A stretch of 64,000 bases of DNA from Bacillus sp. MRMR6 (GTDB lineage Bacteria; Bacillota; Bacilli; Bacillales; Cytobacillaceae), in contig NZ_MSLS01000002.1 in the NCBI RefSeq assembly GCF_001940785.1, positions 1 through 64,000 on the forward strand. Direction: 5' to 3'. The translations under genes and the position numbers were made by a program. Shown in pieces: positions 34,241-42,264 of the stretch. Position 1 is the first letter of the stretch; each line of letters opens with the position of its first letter. The notes under the pieces are model-generated. The model ran no database searches and had not been told where the DNA came from. It was given only the letters and a program-made list of their open reading frames with translations.

Positions 34241-34495
34241 ATGCACATGATGGGGCAGTACCACGCAGGAATAAATCCTAATGATGTAAGATTTGGTCCA
34301 GGGTTCGGTTTCGGGAGAAGGCCCGGATTCGGAAGACTAGGATTCGGAAGACCAGGATTCGGAGGACCAGGATTTGGATTTGGTGGAATTGGTTTTGGGT
34401 TTCCACTAGGATTGTTAGGGGGATTAGCATTAGGGTCAGTACTTAGACCGCCAGTCCCATTCTATCCGCCATACCCATATTATCCTTGGTACTAG
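34241..34495 (+). CDS. Gly/Phe-repeat protein, function unknown
   Basis: An 84-aa protein. Residues 18-53 are imperfect repeats of the pattern GFGRxG/GxPGFG. A short hydrophobic stretch (GLLGGLALGSVL) and a Pro/Tyr-rich tail (PPVPFYPPYPYYPWY) follow. The DNA shows matching short tandem repeats (GGATTCGGAAGA and variants). GAGGAGGAAGTATAA precedes the ATG; a second ATG six bases on is possible. The composition resembles spore-coat or cell-surface structural proteins. It has its own strong terminator. No homologue is recognised. Confidence 0.75.
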   Translation: MHMMGQYHAGINPNDVRFGPGFGFGRRPGFGRLGFGRPGFGGPGFGFGGIGFGFPLGLLGGLALGSVLRPPVPFYPPYPYYPWY

Positions 34496-34496
34496 G

Positions 34497-34529
34497 AAAA
34501 AGCTTTGCGGTTATCCGCAAAGTTTTTTT
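34497..34529 (+). terminator. Terminator of the Gly/Phe-repeat gene
   Basis: AGCTTTGCGG pairs with CCGCAAAGTT around TTAT, followed by T run. Confidence 0.9.
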
Positions 34530-34670
34530 ATATTGAAAAGTTCATAATAAAAAAGGTTGGGTATTCTTTGTTTTTTTTGGTAAAATGATAATGTTTTCAT
34601 GGTAGGGCTTTCACTACTAAGGAAATGAGAATTCATTATACTAAGAAGAGTATAAATTGGAGGTAAGTAC

Positions 34671-35792
34671 ATGCGGATCGGTGTTCCTACAGAGATAAAA
34701 AACAATGAAAACCGTGTTGCCATGACACCAGCGGGTGTTTTTAACCTATTGAATTTTGGCCACGAGGTTTATATTGAAAAGGGAGCAGGACTAGGTTCCG
34801 GTTTCACGGACGAAGATTATGCTTCTGCAGGTGCAAAAATAGTAGACACTGCTTCAGAAGCATGGTCTATGGATATGGTCATGAAGGTTAAAGAACCACT
34901 ACCTAGTGAATACCAATTTTTCCGAGAAGGGTTAATTCTCTTTACATATTTACATTTAGCTCCAGAGCCTGAGCTAACAAAAGCCTTAATCGATAATAAG
35001 GTAGTTGGAATTGCCTATGAGACAGTCCAGCTTCCAAATCGTTCGCTGCCATTGTTAACTCCAATGAGTGAGGTAGCTGGTAGAATGGCAGCGCAAATTG
35101 GGGCACAATTCCTAGAAAAGGTGCACGGAGGAAAAGGGATCCTGCTCTCAGGTGTACCAGGGGTGCAAAGAGGGACTGTGACCATTATTGGCGGCGGTGT
35201 AGCAGGAACAAATGCGGCCAAAATGGCAATTGGACTTGGAGCGAAAGTTACGATTATTGATTTAAATCCAGATCGTCTTCGCCAGTTAGATGATATTTTT
35301 GGATCCGATGTGACTACTTTAATGTCAAATCCGTATAATATTGCCGAAGCTGTTAAAGAATCTGATTTAGTCATCGGTGCAGTTCTTATTCCAGGAGCAA
35401 AGGCCCCAAAGTTGGTTACAGAGGAAATGATTCAAGCGATGACACCAGGAAGTGTGGTAGTGGATATTGCAATTGATCAAGGCGGTATTTTCGAAACGAC
35501 CGACCGTATTACCACTCATGACAATCCAACGTATATTAAACATGGTGTTGTGCACTATGCTGTTGCTAATATGCCTGGTGCAGTTCCAAGAACTTCAACA
35601 ATTGCATTAACCAATGTAACCGTACCTTATGCGATTCAAATAGCCAATAAGGGCTATACACAGGCATGTCTAGATAATGATGCTTTACTCAAAGGGATCA
35701 ACACCCTCGGCGGTTTTGTAACCTATGAGGCAGTTGCTGAAGCACATGGCCTTGTATACTCAGATACAAAATCCTTGCTGCAACAATTCTAA
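34671..35792 (+). CDS. ald: Alanine dehydrogenase
   Basis: NAD-dependent interconversion of L-alanine and pyruvate; in Bacillus it is needed for alanine use and normal sporulation. The 373-aa sequence starts [20 protein letters not shown]. It has the Rossmann motif [20 protein letters not shown] near 172-191 and the conserved [21 protein letters not shown] precedes the ATG. It is monocistronic and convergent with the 6S RNA gene on the minus strand. Confidence 0.97.
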   Translation: MRIGVPTEIKNNENRVAMTPAGVFNLLNFGHEVYIEKGAGLGSGFTDEDYASAGAKIVDTASEAWSMDMVMKVKEPLPSEYQFFREGLILFTYLHLAPEPELTKALIDNKVVGIAYETVQLPNRSLPLLTPMSEVAGRMAAQIGAQFLEKVHGGKGILLSGVPGVQRGTVTIIGGGVAGTNAAKMAIGLGAKVTIIDLNPDRLRQLDDIFGSDVTTLMSNPYNIAEAVKESDLVIGAVLIPGAKAPKLVTEEMIQAMTPGSVVVDIAIDQGGIFETTDRITTHDNPTYIKHGVVHYAVANMPGAVPRTSTIALTNVTVPYAIQIANKGYTQACLDNDALLKGINTLGGFVTYEAVAEAHGLVYSDTKSLLQQF

Positions 35793-35794
35793 AG

Positions 35795-35832
35795 ATGGAA
35801 TGGAGAGCCCAACTAATGGAGTTCTCCTTTTT
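35795..35832 (+). terminator. Terminator of ald
   Basis: An imperfect stem, GGAGAGCCC / GGAGTTCTCC, followed by TTTTT just after the ald stop. Confidence 0.6.
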
Positions 35833-35841
35833 GTATGCATG

Positions 35842-36082
35842 AAAAAACCAGCTCCTTAAAGGAACTGGTTTAGAAAGAACAAGTTGATAAAGCCGCATTT
35901 GCCGTAACTCAGTTAAGAAAGTTTTAAACCACCACTCCTCAAAGTGGGTGTTCGCAGAAACGTTCCTGCATGTCCTCCATGTCAATATAGACAGAGGCTT
36001 GTCATTATGGTTTCGATAGTAAAACTCCCTGTTACAGTTTAAAGGTTAAAACTTTATTATCACTACGAACAACGCAGCCTGT
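35842..36082 (-). ncRNA. ssrS: 6S RNA (regulator of RNA polymerase)
   Basis: 6S RNA mimics an open promoter and sequesters sigma-A RNA polymerase. On the minus strand a good promoter drives a transcript of about 240 bases ending at the hairpin CCAGTTCC/GGAGCTGG plus T run. The product folds into a long rod. AUAAAG pairs with CUUUAU at the base, then a large central bubble follows, then GUAAC with GUUAC and GGGAGUUUU with AAAACUUUC, with local hairpins at the tip. The bubble holds AGTTTTAACCTTT (complement of 36041-36053). Its complement AAAGGTTAAAACT equals the product-RNA start I recall for B. subtilis 6S-2. No open frame explains the segment. Confidence 0.82.
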
Positions 36083-36088
36083 ATTTGT

Positions 36089-36117
36089 ATATTACATCAA
36101 TTGAATCATTTAATCAA
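36089..36117 (-). promoter_or_regulatory. Sigma-A promoter of the 6S RNA gene
   Basis: On the minus strand, TTGATT (36112-36117) and TAATAT (36089-36094) are separated by 17 bases; the start point is about 36082. Confidence 0.75.
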
Positions 36118-36138
36118 TGTAAAAAAAATCCATCTAAC

Positions 36139-37236
36139 CTAGCGGATGATGGTTAGTTCTTTTGGAAACTTGGTTAATACTTTAGCACCGTCACCAGTAA
36201 TAAACACATCATCTTCAATACGTACACCAGCTACTTCAGGAACATAAATTCCAGGCTCAATCGTATAGACCATTCCAGCTTCAATCACCAATGGATTTGT
36301 CTCTGTTAAGGAAGGATATTCATGGACGCTGATTCCAAGGCCATGGCCAAGGCGGTGTGGGAAATATTCACCATATCCTGCATCAGAAATAATTTTGCGG
36401 GCTGTTTGATCTACCTCAGCTGCAGCAGCTCCAGGAACACTTGCTTCAATCGCTGCCAGCTGTGCTTTTAAAACCGTATCATATATTTCTTTTTGCTTAT
36501 CATTTATATCACCATATGCGACGGTTCTAGTAATGTCAGAGCAGTAGCGGTCCACAACGACGCCTAAATCAAATAGAACCAAATCGCCTTTTTTAATCTT
36601 AGTTTGTCCCGGGTTTCCATGAGGAGAAGCGGCATTTACCCCGGTAAGGACCATTGTAGAAAACGACATTTCGGTTACGCCTTTTTTCTTCAAAGCAAAT
36701 TCAACAGCGTTTAAAATGTCTAATTCCGTTTTCCCTTCTGTAATTTCACTACAGCCCACTTCAATCGCATAATCTGCTAATGCACATGCCTCTTCAATGA
36801 TTTTTAATTCCTTTTCATCTTTAATCATTCTCAGTGTTCGTAATTTTTCTTCGGCCGAGACGGAAACTGCCTGCGGGAATAATCTAGAGAGCTGTTCATA
36901 CCGCTCAACATTCATATGCTCTTTTTCAATTGACACTTTGTTTACTACCTTAATTCTGTTCTTTATGGCACGCATTATTAAATCCCATGGCTGGTCAATA
37001 TCACTAAAACCAATTATTTCATGGGCCCAGCCAGACCTCTTAGCATCGTGGATTTCCATTCCTGGACAGACAAGAAATGGTTCTTCTTCTTGAAATACGA
37101 CTAACGCTAATAGTCGTTCATGTGGTGTCGTATAAAACCCGCTCAAATAAAACACATTTTCTGTTGAAGTGATGAAGCTAACTTCAATATTCTCTTCTTT
37201 CATCCAATCCTGTAGTTTATGTAATCGATCGTTCAC
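36139..37236 (-). CDS. M24-family metallopeptidase (Xaa-Pro peptidase type)
   Basis: A 365-aa pita-bread-fold peptidase, probably cleaving Xaa-Pro dipeptides or N-terminal Xaa-Pro bonds. It has an N-terminal creatinase-like domain (about 1-125) and a C-terminal M24 domain. All five metal ligands are visible: two Asp in LFDLGVVVDRYCSDITRTVA, His in HRLGHGLGISVHE, Glu in TIEPGIYVPE, and Glu in GVRIEDDVFIT. GTG start behind AGGAGGGGTTTT. It reads toward the 6S RNA gene's promoter. PepQ and YqhT-like paralogues cannot be told apart here. Confidence 0.9.
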   Translation of the reverse strand: MNDRLHKLQDWMKEENIEVSFITSTENVFYLSGFYTTPHERLLALVVFQEEEPFLVCPGMEIHDAKRSGWAHEIIGFSDIDQPWDLIMRAIKNRIKVVNKVSIEKEHMNVERYEQLSRLFPQAVSVSAEEKLRTLRMIKDEKELKIIEEACALADYAIEVGCSEITEGKTELDILNAVEFALKKKGVTEMSFSTMVLTGVNAASPHGNPGQTKIKKGDLVLFDLGVVVDRYCSDITRTVAYGDINDKQKEIYDTVLKAQLAAIEASVPGAAAAEVDQTARKIISDAGYGEYFPHRLGHGLGISVHEYPSLTETNPLVIEAGMVYTIEPGIYVPEVAGVRIEDDVFITGDGAKVLTKFPKELTIIR

Positions 37237-37408
37237 AAAACCCCTCCTAAAAACAGATTATAAATTGAGAGTAACAACGAAATCTTAAAATGTAAATAAA
37301 CAAAAACAACTCATTGTCCTAAATGGTATGAAAAATGGGTATGTTGGAAGAAGGAAATGGCTTCTAAAGATGGAAGTTATACTACATATATTTTTGAAAG
37401 GGGATTAC

Positions 37409-38092
37409 ATGATGAAAGTTTCTTATCACGGACACTCTGTTGTACAAATTCAAACAAATGGGAAGACCATTTTAATTGATCCTTTTATTACTGGAAACAC
37501 TCTAACAGATCTTAAGGTAGAAGAGATTAAGCCTGATGTCATTATCTTATCGCACGGGCATGGCGATCATGTAGGGGATACAGTAGAGTTAGCCAAAAAG
37601 CATGACACACTAGTAATTGCTAGCCATGAGCTTGCAACGTATCTAAGCTGGCAGGGTGTTAAAACCCATGCCATGCATATTGGCGGTGCCTATCAATTTG
37701 ATTTTGGAAAAGTGAAACTCACCCAAGCATTCCACGGTTCAAGCTATATTACCGAAAACCAAGAAATTATTTATTGCGGCATGCCTGCAGGAATCTTATT
37801 TATGAATGAAGGTAAGACAGTGTATCATGCCGGCGATACAGCTTTATTTTCAGACATGAAATTAATTGGTGAAAGACATTCCATTGATTTAGCCTTCCTG
37901 CCAATAGGTGATAATTTTACTATGGGTCCAGAGGATGCTGCCTATGCTGCCAAGCTTTTACAGGCAAAAGTCATTGTTCCGATCCACTTCAATACTTTCC
38001 CGCCGATCAAACAGGACCCGACCAAATTCATAGAGTTACTAGAGGCTAAAAATGGGATAGTTCTTGAATCAGGTGAAACGGTAGAATTATAA
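37409..38092 (+). CDS. ytkL: UPF0173 metal-dependent hydrolase YtkL
   Basis: A 227-aa metallo-beta-lactamase-fold protein. The metal-binding motif is [13 protein letters not shown] near residue 53, with further His in HGSSYI, HAGDT and [11 protein letters not shown] chose the ATG at 37409 ([12 protein letters not shown]) behind GAAAGGGGATTAC, giving exactly the B. subtilis YtkL length; the frame open from 37328 is a leader. The natural substrate is unknown. Confidence 0.92.
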   Translation: MMKVSYHGHSVVQIQTNGKTILIDPFITGNTLTDLKVEEIKPDVIILSHGHGDHVGDTVELAKKHDTLVIASHELATYLSWQGVKTHAMHIGGAYQFDFGKVKLTQAFHGSSYITENQEIIYCGMPAGILFMNEGKTVYHAGDTALFSDMKLIGERHSIDLAFLPIGDNFTMGPEDAAYAAKLLQAKVIVPIHFNTFPPIKQDPTKFIELLEAKNGIVLESGETVEL

Positions 38093-38157
38093 TACTTTTT
38101 TTCCTTCCTCAGGCATAAAAATAATACAAGCAGTTATATTTAAGGGAGGAAATGAAG

Positions 38158-38394
38158 ATGAAAAAGAACAGATATTTGCTATGTCTTTTATTATGCGGTT
38201 TTATGCTATACTTCGCAGTTCCAAGATTATCAATCAATGCAGAAGGGCTTCAAGGTACCTTTTCACTTGTTTGGCTGGCTTTTGCACTTATCGTAATTGC
38301 AGGAAATCTGACGGCTATATTATACAGCCCGAAGCGTCTAGTGAAAGCGGATCAGCCGATAAAATCTAAGAAGAAATCTCGCTCTTTTCACTAA
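38158..38394 (+). CDS. Small membrane protein, function unknown
   Basis: A 78-aa protein with a basic start MKKNRYLLCLLLCGFMLYFA, two predicted membrane segments (about residues 5-22 and 35-57), and a very basic tail (SKKKSRSFH). I chose the ATG at 38158 because GGGAGGA is eight bases upstream; an ATG six bases earlier is too close. It lies between ytkL and ytoI. I do not recognise the family. Confidence 0.65.
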   Translation: MKKNRYLLCLLLCGFMLYFAVPRLSINAEGLQGTFSLVWLAFALIVIAGNLTAILYSPKRLVKADQPIKSKKKSRSFH

Positions 38395-38501
38395 ATATGT
38401 GAGCGACTGCATTGAATCAAGCCTTTTTTCACCTTATAATTAACCATAAGATTAATTATTCGACTCCATGAATAGGAATAAGAAGATAAAGGGTGAAGGT
38501 C

Positions 38502-39821
38502 TTGGCTACTAAGCATGAACAGATTTTACAATACATTGATGAGCTTCCTGTTGGGGAAAAAATATCAGTGAGACAAATCGCCAAGGCGATGAATGTGAGC
38601 GAAGGCACAGCATATAGAGCAATTAAAGAGGCCGAAAACAAAGGCTATGTTAGTACGATTGAACGTGTTGGAACGATCCGAATTGAACGAAAGAAAAAAG
38701 AAAATATTGAAAAACTAACTTACGCAGAAGTCGTCAATATTGTAGATGGCCAAGTATTAGGCGGTAAAGCGGGTTTGCATAAAACTCTTAATAAATTTGT
38801 TATTGGTGCGATGAAACTAGAAGCGATGATGAGGTACACAGGGCCAGATAACCTTCTAATTGTCGGTAACCGGACGAATGCACATGAACTGGCACTCAAA
38901 GCCGGAGCAGCTGTACTGATTACCGGGGGCTTCGATACGGATGAACATGTCAAAAAATTAGCAGACCGTCTTGAGATGCCGATTATCTCGACAAGCTACG
39001 ATACGTTTACAGTTGCAACGATGATTAACCGCGCCATCTATGACCAGTTGATTAAAAAAGAGATTATTCTGGTTGAAGATATTTTAACGCCTCTCACAGA
39101 TACATTCTTTTTGAGAACATCTGATAAGGTTGCAGATTGGCATGCATTTAATCAGAAAACGATGCATAGTCGTTACCCGGTTGTCGACCAAAATATGAAA
39201 ATCCAGGGTATGGTAACCTCAAAAGATATTTTAGGACAAAACCTAGAAATAGCGATTGATAAGATTATGACAAAACAGCCGATGACAGTCAGCGGTAAGA
39301 CAAGTGTCGCCTCAACAGCCCATATGATGGTCTGGGAAGGAATTGAGGTTCTTCCGGTGGTGGACGATTCTAATCGCTTAGTGGGAATCATTAGCAGGCA
39401 GGACGTCTTGAAAGCCTTGCAGATGAACCAAAGACAGCCTCAAGTGGGAGAAACGATTGATGACATCGTCACAAATCAAATGGTTTTAATGAGCGGAAGA
39501 GCAAAGGGGGAGGAAGTTTATACCCTTGAGGTTACTCCGCAAATGACGAACCATCTTGGAACAATCTCTTATGGAGTTTTTACTACAGTTGTTTCCGATG
39601 CAGCCAACCGAATTTTAAGAAGCTATAAAAAAGGAGACCTTGTGGTAGAAAATATGACCATCTATTTTTTCAAACCTGTCCAGCTCGAAAGTGTATTAGA
39701 AATTTTTCCAAGAGTCCTAGAGGTAGGCCGAAAATTCGGGAAAGTTGACGTAGAAGTCTTCAATGAGGGAATACTAGTAGGTAAGGCGATGATGATGTGT
39801 CAATTGCTTGATAGAAGCTAG
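38502..39821 (+). CDS. ytoI: YtoI: HTH, DRTGG, CBS pair and hotdog domains
   Basis: A 439-aa multidomain protein. It has an N-terminal winged-helix region (about 1-70, KISVRQIAKAMNVSEGTAYR), a DRTGG domain (about 75-180), two CBS domains (about 190-310) and a C-terminal hotdog/MaoC-like domain (about 330-435). It probably senses a nucleotide and regulates, or acts on, acyl-CoA-type ligands, but the function is not established. I chose the TTG at 38502 behind AGGGTGAAGG (length equal to B. subtilis YtoI); a GTG three codons earlier is possible. It is convergent with ytpI, as in B. subtilis. Confidence 0.9.
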   Translation: MATKHEQILQYIDELPVGEKISVRQIAKAMNVSEGTAYRAIKEAENKGYVSTIERVGTIRIERKKKENIEKLTYAEVVNIVDGQVLGGKAGLHKTLNKFVIGAMKLEAMMRYTGPDNLLIVGNRTNAHELALKAGAAVLITGGFDTDEHVKKLADRLEMPIISTSYDTFTVATMINRAIYDQLIKKEIILVEDILTPLTDTFFLRTSDKVADWHAFNQKTMHSRYPVVDQNMKIQGMVTSKDILGQNLEIAIDKIMTKQPMTVSGKTSVASTAHMMVWEGIEVLPVVDDSNRLVGIISRQDVLKALQMNQRQPQVGETIDDIVTNQMVLMSGRAKGEEVYTLEVTPQMTNHLGTISYGVFTTVVSDAANRILRSYKKGDLVVENMTIYFFKPVQLESVLEIFPRVLEVGRKFGKVDVEVFNEGILVGKAMMMCQLLDRS

Positions 39822-39843
39822 GGAATCGCATATGATGAAAATA

Positions 39844-39876
39844 AAAAAGCCGCTTCCGATGAGAAGCGGCTGCTTT
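39844..39876. terminator. Bidirectional terminator between ytoI and ytpI
   Basis: AAAAGCCGCTTC pairs with GAAGCGGCT around CGATGA. Confidence 0.85.
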
Positions 39877-39878
39877 AC

Positions 39879-40187
39879 TTATTTTGCGTCAACACCTTCG
39901 GCTTCTTGAATGGCAAAAGGTAGATAGTGCTTGTACTTTTTATACCCAACTAAGGTAAACACACCGCCGTAAATAATAAATATCGCAGCAATGATGTATT
40001 CAATCGTCGTTATGGAAATATAGATCGCATGATTAATCCCAAATAATCCAACAAACAAGCCAAGAGCTATATTTGATTTTGCTGAAAGCCACTTTTTCTC
40101 AACAGGTCGTTTACACCTGAAAAATTTAGTTTTATAAAATAAATAAAAGGCAAAACAGATGACAATAAACACAACTAGAACTGACAT
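39879..40187 (-). CDS. ytpI: YtpI-family membrane protein
   Basis: A 102-aa protein with three predicted membrane segments (about 3-17, 40-60 and 65-85; for instance YIIAAIFIIYGGVFTLVGYK) and a short C-terminal tail EAEGVDAK. The function is unknown. GGAGGAAGATAA precedes the ATG on the minus strand. Its place between ytoI and nrnA matches B. subtilis ytpI, which is the basis of the name. Confidence 0.85.
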   Translation of the reverse strand: MSVLVVFIVICFAFYLFYKTKFFRCKRPVEKKWLSAKSNIALGLFVGLFGINHAIYISITTIEYIIAAIFIIYGGVFTLVGYKKYKHYLPFAIQEAEGVDAK

Positions 40188-40280
40188 TTATCTTCCTCCA
40201 AAATCAAAAATCTTTTTTCATTGTAACTTTATTTCGGACAAAATGCTACAATAGAAAAAAATAATAAACTAGGTGATCTT

Positions 40281-41219
40281 ATGAAAGAGAAAATTTTAGA
40301 ATACATAAAACAGTACGAAACCATCATTGTTCATCGGCACGTTCGGCCTGACCCGGATGCTTACGGTTCTCAATGCGGGTTGGTCGAAATAGTAAAAGCT
40401 TCCTTTCCTGAAAAGAAGGTTTATGCCGTCGGAGAGGAAGATCCATCACTTCATTTCATGTCACGGTTAGATACGATTGCTGATGAAGTCTATCAAGGGG
40501 CATTGGTCATCGTCTGTGATACAGCGAACGTAGAGAGGATTTGTGATACTCGCTACACATTAGGCGATCTGCTGATAAAAATCGACCACCATCCAAATGA
40601 AGATCCTTACGGAGATTTCAGGTGGGTTGATACGACTGCTAGTTCAGTTAGTGAGATGATCTATGAATTCTACTTATTTGGTAAAGATAAGGGCTTAAAA
40701 ATAAATGATAAAGCTGCTCGGCTGTTATATGGAGGAATCGTTGGAGATACAGGCAGATTTCTTTTTCCAAGTACAACGGATAAAACCTTCGCCTATGCAG
40801 GGGAATTAATCCACTATAAATTCTCAAGGACCGAGCTGTATGATAGTATGTATGACCTTGAGCCAAATATCATCAAATTAAATGGCTACATATTGCAGAA
40901 CTTTGAACTATCAGATGACGGTGTTGCTTCAGTTATTTTAAATAAAGAGCTATTAGATAAGTACGATGCCATTGCTCCTCAGGCCTCTTTGCTCGTCGGA
41001 ACTTTAGGCAATGTAAAAGGAGTTAAAGCTTGGGTATTCTTCATTGAAGAGGAGGACCAAATAAGAGTCCGACTGCGCTCAAAGGGACCAATAATCAATG
41101 GAGTAGCTAGGAAATTTAAAGGCGGAGGCCACCCGCTCGCATCAGGCGCCAGCATCTACTCATGGGATGAAACCGAAGAAGTAATCAGAGAATTAACAGA
41201 AGTCTGTAAAAATTACTAA
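40281..41219 (+). CDS. nrnA: Bifunctional nanoRNase / pAp phosphatase NrnA
   Basis: Degrades very short RNAs (2-5 nt, including pGpG) and dephosphorylates pAp. It is a DHH-DHHA1 protein of 312 aa. The metal motifs are HVRPDPDAYGSQ, CDTA, IDHHPNEDPYGD and, in DHHA1, GGGHPLASGAS. TAGGTGATCTT precedes the ATG. In a genome that also encodes a diguanylate cyclase (12435) it would help clear pGpG. It is convergent with ytrI. Confidence 0.95.
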   Translation: MKEKILEYIKQYETIIVHRHVRPDPDAYGSQCGLVEIVKASFPEKKVYAVGEEDPSLHFMSRLDTIADEVYQGALVIVCDTANVERICDTRYTLGDLLIKIDHHPNEDPYGDFRWVDTTASSVSEMIYEFYLFGKDKGLKINDKAARLLYGGIVGDTGRFLFPSTTDKTFAYAGELIHYKFSRTELYDSMYDLEPNIIKLNGYILQNFELSDDGVASVILNKELLDKYDAIAPQASLLVGTLGNVKGVKAWVFFIEEEDQIRVRLRSKGPIINGVARKFKGGGHPLASGASIYSWDETEEVIRELTEVCKNY

Positions 41220-41225
41220 GAAAAA

Positions 41226-41263
41226 AGTAATCGGCCCTTCCCAGAAACGGGGGGCCGATTACT
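41226..41263. terminator. Bidirectional terminator between nrnA and ytrI
   Basis: AGTAATCGGCCC pairs with GGGCCGATTACT around the bases CTTCCCAGAAACGGG. Confidence 0.9.
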
Positions 41264-41765
41264 AATCTTCAAAACTAATTTCAAGTGAAATGGACAAGGT
41301 AGTGTAAATGATAATTTCTCTAACCTGAAGCTTATAGCGCTTATCATTGATTTTTACGGTTTTATTTTGAATAATTTTTTTAATCAGTTCCTTACTTTTA
41401 TAAACCGTATCCATATCCTTTGCAATCATCATACTGATATCATCTCTTACAGAATCCTCTATCTCTAAAACACTCAAGGAATCGAGTTTATACTTTTCAA
41501 AATTGGCTATTTTGACATTGATTTTTTGAATGGTCAGCTGTTCAATCGTCCGCTTGTTGATCTCTTTATATTCTTCCTGCCAAATTTTCTTCTCCTCTTT
41601 TAAATCGACAATTTCCTTAGTCTGTTTTTCAATCAAGGCAGTATGCTCTTCCTGCCAAACACCAAAAATATATAAAAAAATGGTCCAGCTGAGTGCTCCG
41701 CCAATGGCTGTACCTGCAAAAAAACGCTGCCAGGATGGTCGCCGGTAATAAGGTGGTATTCTCAT
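41262..41765 (-). CDS. ytrI: Sporulation membrane protein YtrI
   Basis: A 167-aa protein: basic N-terminus MRIPPYYRRPSWQRFFAGTA, one membrane helix (about 17-38), then a coiled coil (EEHTALIEKQTKEIVDLKEE) and an outside domain. I chose the ATG at 41765 behind CAGGAGT; it overlaps the ytrH stop by four bases and equals the B. subtilis length. In B. subtilis ytrHI is a sigma-E mother-cell operon needed for efficient sporulation. I could not find a convincing sigma-E promoter here. Confidence 0.9.
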   Translation of the reverse strand: MRIPPYYRRPSWQRFFAGTAIGGALSWTIFLYIFGVWQEEHTALIEKQTKEIVDLKEEKKIWQEEYKEINKRTIEQLTIQKINVKIANFEKYKLDSLSVLEIEDSVRDDISMMIAKDMDTVYKSKELIKKIIQNKTVKINDKRYKLQVREIIIYTTLSISLEISFED

Positions 41766-42097
41766 GAAATATACTCCTGAGTTAACCAATTAATCAATAA
41801 AGCCCCAGTCTGAGCCCCGCCTAATGCTGAAAGAATAATTAGAAGCTGTTTAAAAATATCCCTAGTTTCAGCATTGAATAACCCACGTTCAAAACTATAA
41901 ACGGCATCAAAGGTACCGCCAATGGCAGCCACAATTGCCCAAATCCTTAGGTCAGTGGATAGCCGGTAAACAGCAGTAAGCGGTGGTTGTCCAGTTAAAA
42001 AGGCTGCTATCCCTCCAATCAAAGCACCGCCAAGAATAACTCCTAATGCAATAAAATAACTTTCAATAAAGGTAGGGAAAAAACCAATTTCTTTCAT
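41762..42097 (-). CDS. ytrH: Sporulation membrane protein YtrH
   Basis: A 111-aa protein with three hydrophobic segments (about 8-33, 50-66 and 82-103; for instance YFIALGVILGGALIGGIAAF). It is the partner of YtrI in the same operon, with a four-base overlap. AGAGGCGG precedes the ATG on the minus strand. It is divergent from dnaE, as in B. subtilis. Its molecular role is unknown beyond sporulation. Confidence 0.9.
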   Translation of the reverse strand: MKEIGFFPTFIESYFIALGVILGGALIGGIAAFLTGQPPLTAVYRLSTDLRIWAIVAAIGGTFDAVYSFERGLFNAETRDIFKQLLIILSALGGAQTGALLINWLTQEYIS

Positions 42098-42264
42098 TGC
42101 TTCAACCGCCTCTGCAAATATTCAAAGTCTATATATCATCTATATGGACAATCCTTGTTATTTATGAGAGTAGAAAAAGGATTTTAAAAGCAGAACATAT
42201 TTTCCTTTTTTCATTTTTTTGCTCTATAATTAAAGATAGAGAAAATGGTAGAAGGGGTGACAAA

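Noticed and set aside
34290-34400. Short tandem repeats as a possible CRISPR array
   Set aside because: The repeats are in-frame coding units of the Gly-Phe protein; there are no regular spacers or cas genes.
35698-35985. 95-aa minus-strand frame overlapping the ald end
   Set aside because: It overlaps ald antisense and the 6S RNA; the RNA structure and promoter explain this segment better.
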